A model generated the notes under the pieces. The model worked only from the letters and a program-made list of their open reading frames with translations, had not been told where the DNA came from and did no database searches. A program made the position numbers and the translations under genes. A DNA stretch of 64,000 nucleotides from Blasia pusilla (lineage: Eukaryota > Marchantiophyta > Marchantiopsida > Blasiales), in the NCBI GenBank assembly GCA_050084515.1, contig CM114271.1:2666001-2730000 (forward strand), in the 5' to 3' direction. The stretch's first letter is position 1. Each line of letters starts with the position of its first letter. This document shows, in pieces, positions 13,667 to 26,739 of the stretch.

Positions 13667-14790
13667 TTAGTCATACATGAACGAACAATGAGGCGAGCAG
13701 CTGCCCACCACCTCTGCACAACGTATCAATGTCAAGGCTTGTGCATGTTGTAAGGCCACTAAGATGCATTGCCAAAAATAAGTAGTAACTATAGAGAAAG
13801 AAGGACTACAGGAAGGGGCAAGGTGATAATTCTCGAGAGAGTGGCGAGCATATGTTTTTAGGAAAGTATCTAAAGGCACATATAAATGACCGAATACTTC
13901 CACTGCAAAAGAAATAAATCCATCAGTATAATGTCTCACAACATAACTTAACTCCTTGATTCTTACTGTTGCTTTGGCCACCCCACCTTTCGTATGTGCG
14001 GTTCGACACACCAAATCAGAACGTGTTGGATTAGGAACCACTGCATCACCTAGTGTTCGGAATCCACCTTGAGACATAACAAGATCAACACTCCAACAAG
14101 AGGTAGCTTGCATGGTTAAAGGTAGGACATGGAGCGGTTCTTGCCCAATGTGTACCCTCCAGTACAAGCCACGGATGCTATCGCCTCTTTAATGACATCA
14201 TGTATGGTCGTTCTTTCTCCATCATGTGCACATCGAAGAATAAGGATACCCTTTGTATCAATGGGATCTCCGTATACAAAATTTGGCATACCTAACAAAG
14301 AAGGATGGAAAAATCCAGGCGTAACCGCAAAAGTATCGAGAATATACTTCGAGGAAGATGAAATGGAAGAATAAGAGGATTTGCAATAAGCCACGTCTCC
14401 CCTTTCGTACACGCACATGAACGCATATGAGGTCGATGAGGGTCATATCGAGGATGTCTTAGAGAGAATGCTGGAAAATTTGATTCGATGCAAATTTTCA
14501 GAGGTATGCTCTTGAAGTCGATCAAGCCCTTCCGTAATCAATTGATTGAAAGGGAGTATAATTGCTTGTGTAGCACGAGGAAGAAGAGCTCGGGCAGATC
14601 TCAGTTGTTGATGGAATAATATGTCCGCCTCCTCTGCATGGGCGACATGATCCATCAAGATAGGTGTATCTCCTTGGAGAAACCTTGAAGCCATAATCCG
14701 TGCTACTAACGCCCAACTCCCCAAAAAAGTTGTTGGAGCATATGTGATTGTGGAGAAAATCCCCAACCCTCCAATAGAAATATGCATTAT
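13667..14790 (-). pseudogene. Non-LTR pol C-terminal region, broken
   Basis: Contains TTFLGSWALVARIMASRFL (connection region), then ILRCAHDGERTTIHDVIKEA. That is the remnant of the zinc-knuckle-like motif that reads CECRRSLDPLAVHLARC in the copy at about 50020. The distal part at 14167-13667 aligns with the fragments at 12905-13241 and 31866-32063. Several frame changes separate the pieces. The two leading Cys residues of the motif are gone here (YGDPID...). Confidence 0.7.
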
Positions 14791-15150
14791 AGTATGTCAT
14801 AAAGCCAAGACACCCTCCTCTCCCTCAAATGTATTTAGGCCAAGAAGTTGACCAAAAGTTGCCAAGATAGAAGCGTCAAAAGAGACCAACCGATGTAAGA
14901 ACCTTGAATTGGGAGGACAAGTGCAAAGAAGGCAGGAAGGACTTCGTAGAAAATATTGGGAGAGAATCCCATAAGCCACTTAGGAATCCATTAGATGAGG
15001 TAAGAAATGAAGTCATTCCACATCTTTCAAAAGGGCCTCATCCAATAACTTTGAGACATAATCGATGAAACCAATTGGGACCCCAAGAACCTTAACCCCT
15101 TCAATGCATATGGGAAAATCATGAGTAGGCGGGGTGATTGTTGAGGGAAG

Positions 15151-16001
15151 TCATGAAAGAGACCATATCCAATATTTACTAAGTTGGACTTTAAGGTTTA
15201 AGAAAGAGGGTTGCTCCACAAAATGGGTATACGTAGGAAACACTTCAGAAGGAGGACCTATACTATGAGTGTCATCAGCAATAGAAGAGAAAAGACAAGA
15301 TGGAAATGCTTGCGTTGATGCACAAAAATAGTAAATTGGTAAGAGTGGGCCATCCATAGGATCATCTTGATGCGTGCGATAAGCTGATTGGAGAATACTA
15401 TATTCCCCGAAAGTAGCATGATCGAGGAGAATAGATAATGGGCGTATCATAGGCATAGAAGGAGCAAAAAAATGGAATGAGACTCACAAGCTATCCTCAT
15501 GCACAACGTAATTCCTCAAAGATAGCGGAACGAGAAATTAAATTGAATGTGTTAGTGACTTCGACTTGAATTGCTACCCACTCTAGATGAATATCAAGAG
15601 TGGAGCAAATTCCATGCACCACAACCTCACAACCACCAGGAGTTGCCATTCCAAATTGATGAGAAAATAAGTGGGCACTAAAGTGAGGATGAAATTGCAA
15701 GCAGAGGGATCCACTAACCAAGTGGTATAAAACCTCTCCAAATAGCCAAAGGACGGACACTTGAAGGAGGCTTATCCATAGCCAACAAACGAGAAGCCCC
15801 TAAGAGCCTAGAGATAGAGAATGAGAGACGACATGCCGTAATATGTGCACACACCTTATATAGAGAGAGAAGGCCACTTGGTGAATCTACCAAGATAAAG
15901 CCATCGCGGAGATGCTCAAAAACCATCCGTGATAGCTTGCTTGCTAATAAGCGAGGAGTATGACGAAAAGCCCTTGTGAAATCCTCCAAATCAAGCTCCA
16001 A
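15151..16001 (-). pseudogene. Non-LTR reverse transcriptase core, broken
   Basis: RNA-dependent DNA polymerase domain. Visible landmarks are the fingers segment with VRPLAIW, HQFGMATPGGCEVVVHG, the palm motif with VAIQVEVTNTFNLISRSAIF (where the first catalytic Asp position reads Glu), and SIADDTHSIGP for the A-D-D catalytic motif. The frame is broken between 15497 and 15456 and again upstream. The family normally encodes a continuous pol protein, so this copy cannot be active. Confidence 0.75.
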
Positions 16002-17100
16002 GTCAAAGATCCATCATCTAGTCTTCCACAAAAGGTATTACATCATCACTTGAAGGAGGGTGAAGAGCTTCTAAGAGAGCCACTATGTCCACACTTGGAA
16101 TTGCCAGAGAGAGATAACCCAATGCTCGAGCCGCACATAAAAACTCACCAACTTGCCCCAAAAGTAGATTTTGTCAAAAGCGTTGTTGTATTGAAGGCCT
16201 CCCATGATTGGCATGTTGAGTGGGATGAGTCGCAGTTAAGGCCTCTACTCGAAGTACATGCTCAATCTAAAGATTCTCCCAATCCCAAACATAAAGCGCT
16301 GAATACGTTTGCAGGTTTCATAATGACCCGTCGTACCACCCTTTGGAGGGAGGACTAAAACCCATTATGGGAAGAGTAATAGGAGATACCAAACATTGAT
16401 ATTTGTGGGATCACGTGCTAATCTTTCTAATGGGAATAGCAAAGCTTGTTGGGTGATGGGACGAAGAGTAATAGGAATGCGAGTGTAGAGTTTAGGACGA
16501 GGGAGACTTGGATGGAAAAAGCGAAGGAGATTCATTTGGCTTAACCAGGTCTAAGCAATTGTTGTGGGGAGAGTTGTAGGAGGTTGTATCGATCGGATTA
16601 GGGATAGAAGGCCCATGCATGGATTGAGATTACTGTTGATGTCTTTTGATCCCATTAGGAGCAAACTCCTTACCATAAGGTATACAATGAACCTTTGGCA
16701 CAAATGCAGAAGTAGAAAGGTTACAATGAGAGGAGGTAGGAGGTGTATGAGGTGGTGATGGGCAACGATGAGGGGGTAAATAGGTTGGGGAAGGAGGAGG
16801 AGGAAGAGGGGAGATAAGGGTAGAACAGATAGGAGTTGGAAGCAAGGGCATATATGAGATATGTGAGGATGGCAAAGGAGTAGGATTCGATAATAATGGA
16901 TCAAGATTATACTCAATAGGATGAGACGAATAGGGGAGAAGAGGAGAATTTGGAAGAAATATAGCAAGCATAATGGGTATATTCGTATATGGAGGAAAAT
17001 GGCAAGATCTATGATGATGAGGGGAACTAGGAGGAGAGGTTACAGATGTAGGAGGGCATGTAAAACCAGAGAAGCGAGTAGATGGAATATTCAAAACCAT

Positions 17101-19550
17101 TTTGATGCCATATAAGCAAAGGTAGGCAAGTCATCAAAGACAAGGGACGACAAATGAAATATCATTTTGAGAAAGCATAAGGGTAACGACCAAAACAAAA
17201 GTAGTGGAATCCATCAAAAGATTTTAAATGGAGAGAATAAGATTAGGCAATAATAAATTTATGATTGAAAATTACTTTAAGAAATATAAAAAGCTAGTAA
17301 AAAGGAAAAATGACTTATATAGTATCGAAAGAAGTGGCTCAAGATTGTGAATCTCTAATGTCCTTAAGGAGATACCAAATGTATGTAGGGATGAAATAGT
17401 AAGATAAACAGTTGAAAGAGCAAGAAAAACGTTTGAGAGGAATTGACTTTAAAAAAGCCCATATACAAAAATAGGCGCATACGGAGAATGAAGAAAAACT
17501 AGAAAACCTACTTGGTATGAAAAGAACGAGTTCGTCAAGACAATCGAAGTCTTTATCAATTTATTTTCTTATGATCCTCATTTAAGATGACAAATAAACA
17601 TAAAAATCCAAAAAGCAAGCATAATTCCTTACGTAATAGTAAAAATCATCATGAGGGAAAAAAATATTTATTTCGTACATGAATTTTTTAAGTTTATGGT
17701 TTATTATTTCAATTATTCAATTAATATAATATGTGTCAACGTAGGATGAAGGGTTCCTTAAACCCCACTCTCTTTTAATTATGTAGATTGTATTCATAAA
17801 ATTATTTTCTAGTGCAAATATGATCATCTTAATGGGCATGTATATGTTTATTTTTAAAATTAAAATTTATTAAAAAAAACTTAAATCTTAAAAGAGTAAT
17901 CACATTTCCTTAAATTATATTTCTCAATTAAGACTTAAATAATATCCATTTTTAAAAATTTCACTTCTTCTTAAAATTTTAAAGAATATCTACTTTTTCC
18001 CTTCCCCTCTTCCCTCCAAAAGAACATCCACTCACTAAATTATTAGTTAATTTTATTTAATTAAATCATTTCCTTGTTCCATTCAAATTTATTTTCTTTT
18101 CCCAAAATATAAAACTTGAATTAACATGATTATCTTTAAAAATAGTCATATTTTCATTTCAAAATTTAAATATAATTTCTATCTCCTTCAATCTTAGAGA
18201 AGTACTAACATTCCACCGTTCCACTCTTCTAAGTAGTTTCATTCCTCAATTAAAATTAAAATGATATGTCACTCCCCTAAAAAATTCCACCCTTCCATAA
18301 AATTTAAACAATATCTACTACTTATGCAAAAAAATTTATTTTTCCTTCTCATTAAATATGAATTAAGGGAAAGAATTGTAAAATTTTGTTATTTTTTAAT
18401 TATCTCACTATTATACCCCAGCCTATCCATTATAATATAGATAAATTTATTTATTTATTGATTAAAATTATTTTCCTCTTCCACTCAAATTTCTTTTCTC
18501 TATCCATCAAGCATGAAATAAGGAACAAACTTTTTTTTTAATTGTTGTTTTGTCTTATTATCCATACATAGTTCATATTATAATATATATTTCAATTATT
18601 TCGCACACCTATCTTCAGTAATTACACTTGTAACTAGTTAAAGTATGGGTGTTTATGCATGAAAATACTTTTAAAATTTAGAAATATTTTTAATTTCAAA
18701 TTTTAAATGTAAATCCTATTTTTTTTAATTGTGAAGAAGTGATCATGCATAATCCCTCTAAATAGTTCCATTTCTAAATATAAATAAGATTTCATGCTCT
18801 AAGTTATTCCATTAGTGCATAAAATTTTAAATAATACTTATTTATCCTCTCACTAATTAAATCATTAGTTAATCCTAATTAAAAAAATCATTTCCCTCTT
18901 CCATTCAAGTTCATTTTCCTCTTCCATTCAAGTTCATTTTCCCAAAATATAAAATAAATCAAAAGACAAAATTATAGGCTTGTTGCTAGTTTGTCTTATT
19001 ATGCATATAGGGTTTTCAATCACTCACACGAACACACACTCACTCACTCGCTCATTTTCAAGCCAAATCCCCTCTCATGATGAAAGTGTTATGTACATAC
19101 TCCCTTAAATGTCAATCTTTTGTATCACATAATCTTGCGATGGCGCCCTTATTACTTGTACGCACGCAAGCATATACCAAAAACATACTCACACTAGCCA
19201 CGTTTTGATTCAACCATCTTTTTTTCTCCTAAGTCTGGATCTCGGATTACCCCTCGAGCTAAACATACCTATATATGATCATATATTGACTTAATCCCTC
19301 ACTCCCCAACATATGCAAGTCATTCAAGATTTTGAACAAACTTCCTTGATATATAGGGAACTCATTGTCACCTCAAACAAGGCTCGTGTTTATGGAGATC
19401 CCAATTTCCAATATATTAACCTATGACGAGCCTCTTACTATAACTTAATATCCGAGCTAAAGTCCAAGATTAGTGTAAAAAACTATACTAGTTAGACTTG
19501 GATTCAATGGCTTGGTGTCAAAATCCCAATGCTAACCTCTCAATCCATTC
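17101..19550. other. AT-rich intergenic DNA
   Basis: Strongly AT-rich with long T and A runs and frequent stops in all frames. No gene, RNA gene or intact element was recognised. A sequence near 17735-17790 (GGGTTCCTTAAACCCC followed by CTCTCTTTTAATTATGTAGAT) resembles one near 51408-51448. It looks like one end of a Helitron-like subfamily different from the short elements listed elsewhere. Confidence 0.5.
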
Positions 19551-20033
19551 TGTCACATCTGAGTAGCCGATAGGCCGAGATCTATCGTGGATAGGGCGTA
19601 GGAGCCAGCGGACTATCTTGAGTGTAACTTTGTCCCATGGTGTCGGATGAGGTTGAGGATAGGTCCATTGTGTCAGGAACGTCATTTCTAACAACTTTCA
19701 TGGTGAAGTCTTTCACAGCCGAGTGACTTATTGACTAGGTCACCCGCCCCTGGTAACCTGTGCGCGCAGGTTACTAAGGAGAGGGCTATTTTTAGGGGAA
19801 GAGCCTTTTGGCTCTTCCCAACCCTACATAAGAGAGGAAGATGGCTTTCCTAAGCCATCTTTCTCATGTTGGGCCGTTGGAGCACCTCCCTTGTATGTGT
19901 GTGAGATAGGACTAGGGTGCTAGCGTCTGGATTCCTTGATAGCACAGGGTGGACGAGGCTCGATATGTCGATGTAGATTGAGGAGTGGAGTTTTAGGCCG
20001 GGTGTGCCATTTTTTTTGCTCTTTATTTTTACA
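19551..20033 (+). repeat. 5' LTR-like block A1 of gypsy copy 1
   Basis: 483 bp starting TGTCACATCTGAG and ending TTTTTACA, so it has canonical TG...CA ends. It is about 95% identical by eye to A2 (28395-28871). It contains three foldbacks and a TATA-like CTACATAAGAG near 19823-19833. The B block found on both sides of A2 is absent on both sides of A1. Confidence 0.85.
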
Positions 20034-21122
20034 TGAGAAATATGTCAGGGGGCTAGTGGAAATTCGTTGTTTGCAGGTAGGCAAGCGAGTTGCCTTGGTC
20101 GGGAGCCCGTGGAGACGTTGGTTGGCGTCGTATTTGTCATTTTTTCTGTTCGAAAGGCCGTGGGTGGAAGCGCTGTCCATTTTTCTCAGATTTTGCTGGT
20201 ACGGATTGACGCGGGACAACAACCAAGTGTAACGTGCGGTGGAGCGTCGAGTGTACGTGAGTGAGGGTGTTGAGAGAGAGAAGAAAAGCAGCTTGAGGGC
20301 TTGCAGCCGCCGAGGGGCTATCAAGTAAAGGAGGCTAGGGTTAGGGCGCAGACGGGCGCGGACGGTGCGCCCCCCATATGATGTTTCTGGGGCGAGACAG
20401 GGCATTGCGAGAGTTGATGATGGAGGGGCAGTGCGCATGATGCCGACGGGTTGTCCGCATCTGTTGACGGGAGGATCGACATGTTGGTCGAGGAGAGTGT
20501 TGTGTTGCGGAGATTGTCATATCACGTGGAGGAATGCATGTTGACGGTGCAGCAGGTTGGAGGGCGTGATGAGGTTACCCATTCGAGTCCCTTTTCCCGC
20601 ACTTGTTGTGTGTGATTGAGAGTGTTGGGTATCAGGTAGTAGCCGGTGCTAGGTGGGTGCAGTGATGGTGACGAGTGTAGATTCTGTTCATGTGTAGCAT
20701 GTTGGTGGATATACGGCGGTTGCCGAGTAGGGGTCGCGTGTATGACCCGAGAGAGTGTCGCTAGGTTAGGTGAGGCAGTTGGGAGGCTCATGGTGAGCCC
20801 GAGTGTTGAGTGTACGTGAGGCCGGGTATGTCATCACGGGATTGATGTTAGGATAGGTGAGCTAGTGAGGAGTGTGGGAGACTCACGGTGAGTCTGAGTG
20901 CTTGAGCGGGTGAGACAAGGTTTGTCATCACGGCATTCTTCCAGGGTTCGGAAGAACGGGGTAGTGCAAGCAGTAGTAGTGGTGTGACACGGAGTGGAGT
21001 GAGATACCGAGGAGTTACCAGTGAGGAGCTACCTCGACATCCATCCGTGGCTAGATCGTCATCATTGGACACTAGCTCTGGTGACGAGATCGCATGACAG
21101 AGATAGTAGTACTTAGCAGGAG
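20034..21122 (+). other. Leader of gypsy copy 1
   Basis: Sequence between A1 and gag. A primer-binding site complementary to initiator methionine tRNA would be expected right after the LTR, but the bases following A1 do not match the usual TGGTATCAGAGC. Open frames here are short and unrelated to known proteins. The stretch is GC-richer than the flanking DNA. Confidence 0.5.
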
Positions 21123-22590
21123 ATGGACGACATGGGCCATCGGGGCATGCGTCGTTTCTCGGGTGCAGTGGGCACCATCGACTTAGATGATTTTATCCAG
21201 GAGTTCGACACATGGTGCGACTTCCAGGAGATACGAACCCCGACACGTTTCAACCCTTTTATGGCATGGAAGGAGTTGTTCTAGCACTTGGAGGGTCCTC
21301 CAATGGATGACTACATGGAGTTTTGATCACTATATTCAGTAGAGATTGATGCTTGGAGGATGTATTGGGCTCCAGGGTATGTGTCCACTAGTGGTCGCGA
21401 GGCATATGATGGGATTGTGAGAGGAGAGAGACCCACACCATTAGCCCGGAGACTAGATGGAGAGGAGGGCAGTGAGACAGGCGATGTGGTAGAGACCTCT
21501 AGTGGTAGAGGGCCATCCAGCTTCAGCCCCACAGTGGAGTTCTTCCGACAGTTGGGGAAGAGCTACCAGGGCGTACGCACCGACAAGCTGAAGAGTCTAC
21601 AGGATTTTCAGCGACGATCGGGTGAGATTATGAGAGAGGCATTCACACGCATGAGGAGGCTGATCATTGCTATGTATGGAGTGACTGAGGCGCAGTCAGT
21701 CCAGTATTGGTACGGGGTTCTGGACCGAGAACTACGGAGGAGAGTCCGAGATGCGGTGCTGATTCACACAGTGAAGCCCACATTGAAGGTGGTCTTTGAG
21801 TTGTTTGAGCGTATTGAGCTCAACATGAGTGAGGAGCAGGTAGTGACCGTTGGATTTTCTCGAGAGTCGACAGGTCCACGAGCGACGGTGACCCCACAAG
21901 TGCCACAACAAGCACCAGTACCACGGGAGCGGGCGAGTGTGCCTAGAGAGCAGGGCGGGTACCGTGAGCCTATGAGGCAACGTCCCGTACCTACATATGT
22001 TGCCCAGCAGGGACCGATGTGGTCTTGTTGGATGTGTGGAGGGGCCCATAGGTAGAGAGACTGCCCACAACATGGGAGAGGACCACCAGCACCTCCGATT
22101 GCTAAGGAGTCATAGAGGATGGCCCCACCACAGCACCAGTCTGACTACAGATATGGTCACACTAGGGATAGATGTTTTGATCTTCGCCGAGGGGCACGTC
22201 CAGAGGTAGGCCGAGGGCCTGGGGGCGGTCGTCCTGGAGGAGGTCGGGGAGTCCTTCCTGGGCGTGGTCGAGAAGACCATCACCGGCCAGAGGAGATGGA
22301 GCAGAGCACCAGAGCCGGCACTTCTCTCACGCATTGATCAGTTGGAGCAGAGGATTGCTGCCATGACGATGATGCAGCTTAGGGAAGGCACGGAGCTGCG
22401 AGCAACTAGTGTGACTCCAGCTTCTACCTCTTACCCTGACCCGGGTGAGGATCTCGCCAGTATCGGATTTATGTGTAGTGCAGCCCAGGTTGAGGCAGCT
22501 GGAGTGGTGACTCGGGGTGCTGCGAGAGGCACCGGGCCATCGAGAGGTGGAGTTGAGATTGACCCACCAGAGGGGACTGATGGGCGGTAG
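21123..22590 (+). pseudogene. gag-like capsid and nucleocapsid region, copy 1
   Basis: Structural protein that would package element RNA. From the ATG at 21123 one frame runs to about 22337 with stops near 21283, 21324 and 22053. The longest uninterrupted part (21360-22055) includes a retrotransposon-gag core with LKSLQDFQRRSGEIMREAF and MRRLIIAMYGVTEAQSVQYW. It ends in a zinc knuckle CWMCGGAH followed by a stop and then RDC (C-x2-C-x3-H-x4-C). A further frame, 22264-22590, carries a coiled-coil-like IDQLEQRIAAMTMMQLRE. Sequence past the knuckle is Gly/Arg-rich. The order and knuckle make the assignment firm even though the gene is broken. Confidence 0.75.
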
Positions 22591-22900
22591 GCTAGGGTTC
22601 CACATTCATTCACATTGTCAGAGGCACTACACACACCATCGATGGTGCCTCGACAACCAGCGGTGCCTACAGTTCAGGCACCTACGTCGACGTCATGAGG
22701 AGTTGGAGTGACAACTCCTATGCCGGCTTGAGTGGAGTCAGTGTGGACCATAGTGTTGGAGATGGCCACTAGAGTGAGTCAGACTCCGCTATTTTCCGCC
22801 ATAGAGTTGGCGACGTTGGGGGTTTGACCAGCTGAGGTGTTCCGATTGGCCGCCACGGTGTGTGAGCATGGAGAGATGACCGCTTCTTGTTCAGAGGTAG

Positions 22901-23463
22901 TTGAGGAGGTGGTGGACTTGCCCTCGAGCGGTGCTCGGGACGTTCCCCACAGAGTCATGGCATGCGGCGGCGGCGAAGTTGGTAGATATGCCAGCTCGAC
23001 CGACCATAGAGCAAGTAGTGGTGACACCTGGAGTAGTGTTATTGGATAACCGAGCTGGAGTATTTTGCTTGGTTACTCCGACGGGGACAGTATACCACCT
23101 GCAACGCGTCCTACTTGATTTGGGAGCGCAACCCTTGATGTTAGGGAAGGCGGCGTGTTTAGCGTTGGGGTTACGGAAGGCCGACATTGAGCCTTGTCCC
23201 TTCCAGATACAGATCTCGATTGGGGGCGTGTCACCCACGCAGTATATGACTCGACATGAGATAGTTGTCAGAGTCCAGCCAGAGCATGACACGGATAATG
23301 CTATGGTGCGCACACGTTCGATTACGACACCAGTTGAGTCGTACAATGTGTTGGTGGGGAGTAAAGTGTTATATCCCCTAGGATTCATCCTTGACTTATG
23401 GGAGGAGACCGTTGCTTATCGGACAGGGTGGCGGTCAGGTGACGGCCGGATGAGTCAGTTACC
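22901..23463 (+). pseudogene. Retropepsin-like aspartic protease, copy 1
   Basis: Would cleave the gag-pol polyprotein. The catalytic triplet region reads VLLDLGAQPLMLGKAACLAL, where family members have D-S/T-G-A, so the residue after the Asp is changed to Leu. Downstream YNVLVGSKVLYPLGFILD matches the flap and second-half pattern of gypsy proteases. The same frame continues without a stop into the methyltransferase. In copy 2 the same site reads LDSRAQPLMLGKA, a different lesion, so the ancestor probably had a normal D-S-G-A. Confidence 0.8.
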
Positions 23464-23814
23464 CGTGCAGTTTGCGGGACGAGGTGGTCGATCACGAGGC
23501 AAGTCTGTGACCACGTTGGCGGCTTTCACATGTAGTGTTAGCTGGCGAGGAGAGTTGTTGGAGGGGAACGAACATGCGGAGGATGTCCCAGAAGCGGATA
23601 GTCCCACGGAGAGACAGGCCATGGCGGGTGTCTCTTCCCATGTTGGCGAGACCTCTTCACCATTGTGGGGTAAGACTCGAGAGCTACAGAGGAGTGCCGA
23701 CAACCTCGTGAGGCAGGCGTGGAGTCATGCTTTTATCCCAGAGCAGCGAGAGTCACGTGGCGATCGGGCCCTTGGAGTGGAGACGTTGACCCCAGTGGAT
23801 ACCACACCCGTTGT

Positions 23815-24898
23815 GTGGCAGTGCCCAGAGGAGGGTGTTAGGGTGTTAGATCTCTTCAGAGGGATTAGCACCGGATTGGCTGCAATATTGCAGGCGGGCA
23901 TACGGGTGCATCGGTACCTTTATGTGGAGAGAGATGAGATCGCGCGGCGAGTATCATTACGTCACGTGGCGAGATTGGTCCAGAGGTATCCTGAGTTGTT
24001 TCCAGTATCTGCAGTATGGAGATATCAGCATACGCTACCCGCCGACATCTCTTTGGTGGGGGCGCAGGATCTGGATAGAGTTGGCACCATTCATTTAGTG
24101 ATTGCTGGATGGCCATATCAGGGTCATTCATCAGTTGGCCGAGGATTTGGATTGCAGCATCCGAGGTCATGGATGTTTTGGGAGATGGTATGAGTAGTAC
24201 GACACCTGCAGGAGAGTCAGATATGTTATCCAGTGTACATTTTGGAGAACGTGCTGTTGTTGGAAGACACTCGTGCACGTGTGATGACGAGTGTACATCA
24301 GGTGAGGTCCTGGTTGGGACCTGCTGTGTTTTTAGATGCAGCGAGAGTTGGGTCACGTGCCCATCATCCACAACTGTGGTGGACGAACCTGATACCATCA
24401 GATGTACTGAGTCGAGCATACGGTGGAGTCTAGAGAGCACCACATCTCGCAGTGGATGCTATTTTGGGCTCAGGGGGTCAATCTCAGGTGGTGATATAGG
24501 ATGATAGACCACCGTTGGCCATGGCCAATAGGGTGGGGGAGTTGAGGGTAGCCTTACCTATGTCTGTGAGCTTCCCAGCATCCCATGCCTTTCATCAGGG
24601 AGGGCCAGGCATGATTTGGGATGAGGTGACCGGAGCATTGGAGGAGCCTACAGCAGATGAGCGCAAACGCGCCATGGGGTTCGCTACCGGTACTACAGCC
24701 GTGCTAGGGATGACTGAGGCATCCCGGAGACAAGTGTTGGGGCAGGCGATGGACCTCAACTGTCTTACATGGATAGTCAGCCTAGGTATGGCTGAGCAGA
24801 GACGGATGCGAGTGTCATCCATGCCGTCACGTCCACGAGTTGGACCATTGCCTCTGTGGTCTCTGAGGCAGGCATTGGTGGGGCGAGACGAGGAGAGA
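23815..24898 (+). pseudogene. C5 DNA methyltransferase domain (DNMT3-like), copy 1
   Basis: Would transfer methyl groups from S-adenosylmethionine to cytosine in DNA. Motifs appear in linear order: motif I VRVLDLFRGISTGLAA (23843) for cofactor binding; motif IV DLDRVGTIHLVIAGWPYQG, where the catalytic Cys codon is TAT (24116-24118); FWEM; motif VI ILENV (24239); motif VIII GSRAHHPQLWWTNL; and motif IX/X ERKRAMGF with SRRQVLGQAMDLNCLTWIV. The unpermuted order, the RxxxxWWxNL block and the ENV context point to the DNMT3 family and not to plant DRM, which is permuted. The frame is the protease frame from 22901 to 24898, with only a few point stops (first at 24191-24193). Between the two lies a linker of about 120 residues of no known fold. 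Confidence 0.88.
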
Positions 24899-25329
24899 TA
24901 GGCACCTATGGACTTCCTGGGACGTCGTTCGAGCAGAGAGTGCGAAGGCTGCTAGAGTAGCACATGTTCATTTTTCCGATGTGGAGCATGGTGTAGGAGG
25001 TCAGCGTGGAGTGGCTGTTGCGGAGGTGGCTAGGGTTGCTACATAGCAACCAAAGCCGGAGGTTGCGTCCTCTCCGAGTGAGGTCACGATGGAGACTTGG
25101 GAGCCTATGCTAGGTCTCAAGTTGATAGGAGGAGAGCGACGACGAGTTCATAGGTTTTGAGAGGGCATGTCAGTTGTTTTGCCTTCAGTATGAGAGACTT
25201 GGGTATGCTGAAGGGTCCGGGGATACGGATTGAGTTGGCTAGTGATACGCTGATCTTTCTTCGACCCTAGAGGTATTATGATATGGAGCGAGGCTTGATT
25301 CATAGCCGGAGTCAGGACTTGTGGAGTTA

Positions 25330-25990
25330 TCACATGGGAAGTATGCATCTGCCACAGTCATGCCGGCAAAGAAGGATATGTATGGCAATTTGACGGATAG
25401 GCGGATGTGTGGAGATTACCGTCCTATCAACCGACAGACGAGGTCAGATTGATACGCCATGCCTACTCCTGAGGAGATCTTTGATGCGGTAGGGCATGCA
25501 AAGATCTTCAGTACTTTAGATCTCCGTGCTGGCTATCATCAGCTTCCTATCAAGTTGGAGGATAGGGAGAAGACAACATTATGGGGGATAGATCGGTACG
25601 GGAGAGATTGCTTGTATCAGTGGCGGTTCTTACCATTTGGGTTGAAGAATGCGCATGCAGAGTTTCAGAGAGTGATGGATAGGATTCTAGCTGGCTTGGA
25701 TTTTGTACGATGTTACATAGATGATATTCTTATCTTCAGTTCCACGGTTGAGGAGCATGAGCAACACTTGGAGGAGGTGTTTCGGCGATTTCAATTACAT
25801 GGGTGAAGTTACATCCAGCAAGTGCATTCTTTCAGGAGCAGATTGAGTACTTGGGACACACCATATACCCGAGTGGATTAGGCGTTCAGTAGACGAAGGT
25901 AGAGGCCATTGTGCAGATTCCACGCCCTACAGATGTGAGTCGAGTCCGAGCATTTCTTGGACTGGCGAACTTCTATCGACGGTATCTCAA
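25330..25990 (+). pseudogene. Reverse transcriptase, Ty3/gypsy type, copy 1
   Basis: Copies element RNA to DNA. The fingers region has CGDYRPINRQT near 25410. The open part 25459-25806 includes FSTLDLRAGYHQLPI (first catalytic Asp), FLPFGLKNAHAEFQRVMD and the palm motif RCYIDDILIFSS with both Asp residues intact. The next piece, with PRPTDVSRVRAFLGLANFYR, follows after a frameshift near 25803. Stops just upstream (25449) also break it. Confidence 0.88.
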
Positions 25991-26079
25991 CGGTTTTAGT
26001 GCGATCTAAAAGTCTTTGATCTTGTTGACGAGACTTGATCAGGTTTGGTTGTGGGGAGATGATTAGGAGCGAGCATTTC

Positions 26080-26520
26080 ACGAGCTCAAGGACAGGTTGA
26101 CGTCCTCACCCATTTTACAGAGACCGGTTAGGAGTCGCCCATTCTAGTTACATACGGATTGGAGCATGTTGGGTCTAGGAGCAGAGCTTACTGAGAGGGA
26201 TGACGAGGAGAGGGAGTTCGTTGTGGGTTACACGAGCCGATCGAACAATATTGCAGAGGCAAAGTACAACTCCTACGAGGGAGAGTACTTGGATGCAGTG
26301 TGGGCCGTGGCACATTTTAGGTGCTATTTATTCGGCAATCCTTTCACACTTATCACTGATCATCAGCCGTTGAGGTGGTTGATGGAGTCCGACAAGCTAA
26401 CGGGAAAGCTTGCCAAGTGGGCTCTACTACTACATGAGTATGAGTTTGAGGTGGTTCATAGGCCAGGTTGGCTGAACCAGGATGCGGATGGGTTCAGTCG
26501 TAATCCATGTCTGAGTCAGA
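26080..26520 (+). pseudogene. RNase H domain, copy 1
   Basis: Degrades the RNA strand during reverse transcription. Starts around DWSMLGLGAELTERDD, then FVVGYTSRSNNIAEAKYNSY, YEGE, and TDHQPLRWLM. It ends with VVHRPGWLNQDADGFSR, the usual gypsy RNase H end. The frame is open from 26166 to 26972 and runs on into the N-terminal part of the integrase. Confidence 0.85.
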
Positions 26521-26739
26521 GAGACGACACAAGAGCTCGATGGCACGGAGAGAGTGATGAGGAGATGGTGCCCGGTTGGCATGCATCTGCCTATCTTTGT
26601 TGGTTGACTATGGCAGGTCAGCCACAGGTGATGACTCCAATGGTGGGGTTGGATGATGAGTCTTTGGATCCGGAGGTTAGTGAGGAGGCGACAGGTGGTC
26701 GTGATATCCATGACGACGTGGAGGTTGTGGAGTTCTTGC

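Larger units (their letters stand above)
13667..17100 (-). mobile_element. Non-LTR (LINE-like) retrotransposon, degenerate, longest copy
   Basis: Minus-strand pieces in the expected order. (1) An N-terminal zinc-finger-like remnant near 16630-16720 with GKEFAPNGIKRH. (2) The pre-RT region at 16001-15714. (3) The RT core at 15760-15151. (4) The thumb and connection region (14979-14443). (5) A C-terminal segment with ILRCAHDGERTTIHDV. (6) The 3' part, 14167-13667. Many frameshifts and stops are present. It is homologous to the fragments at 31720-33094 and 49530-50560, so at least four pieces of this family lie in the window. The 3' end and any target-site duplication were not defined. Confidence 0.8.
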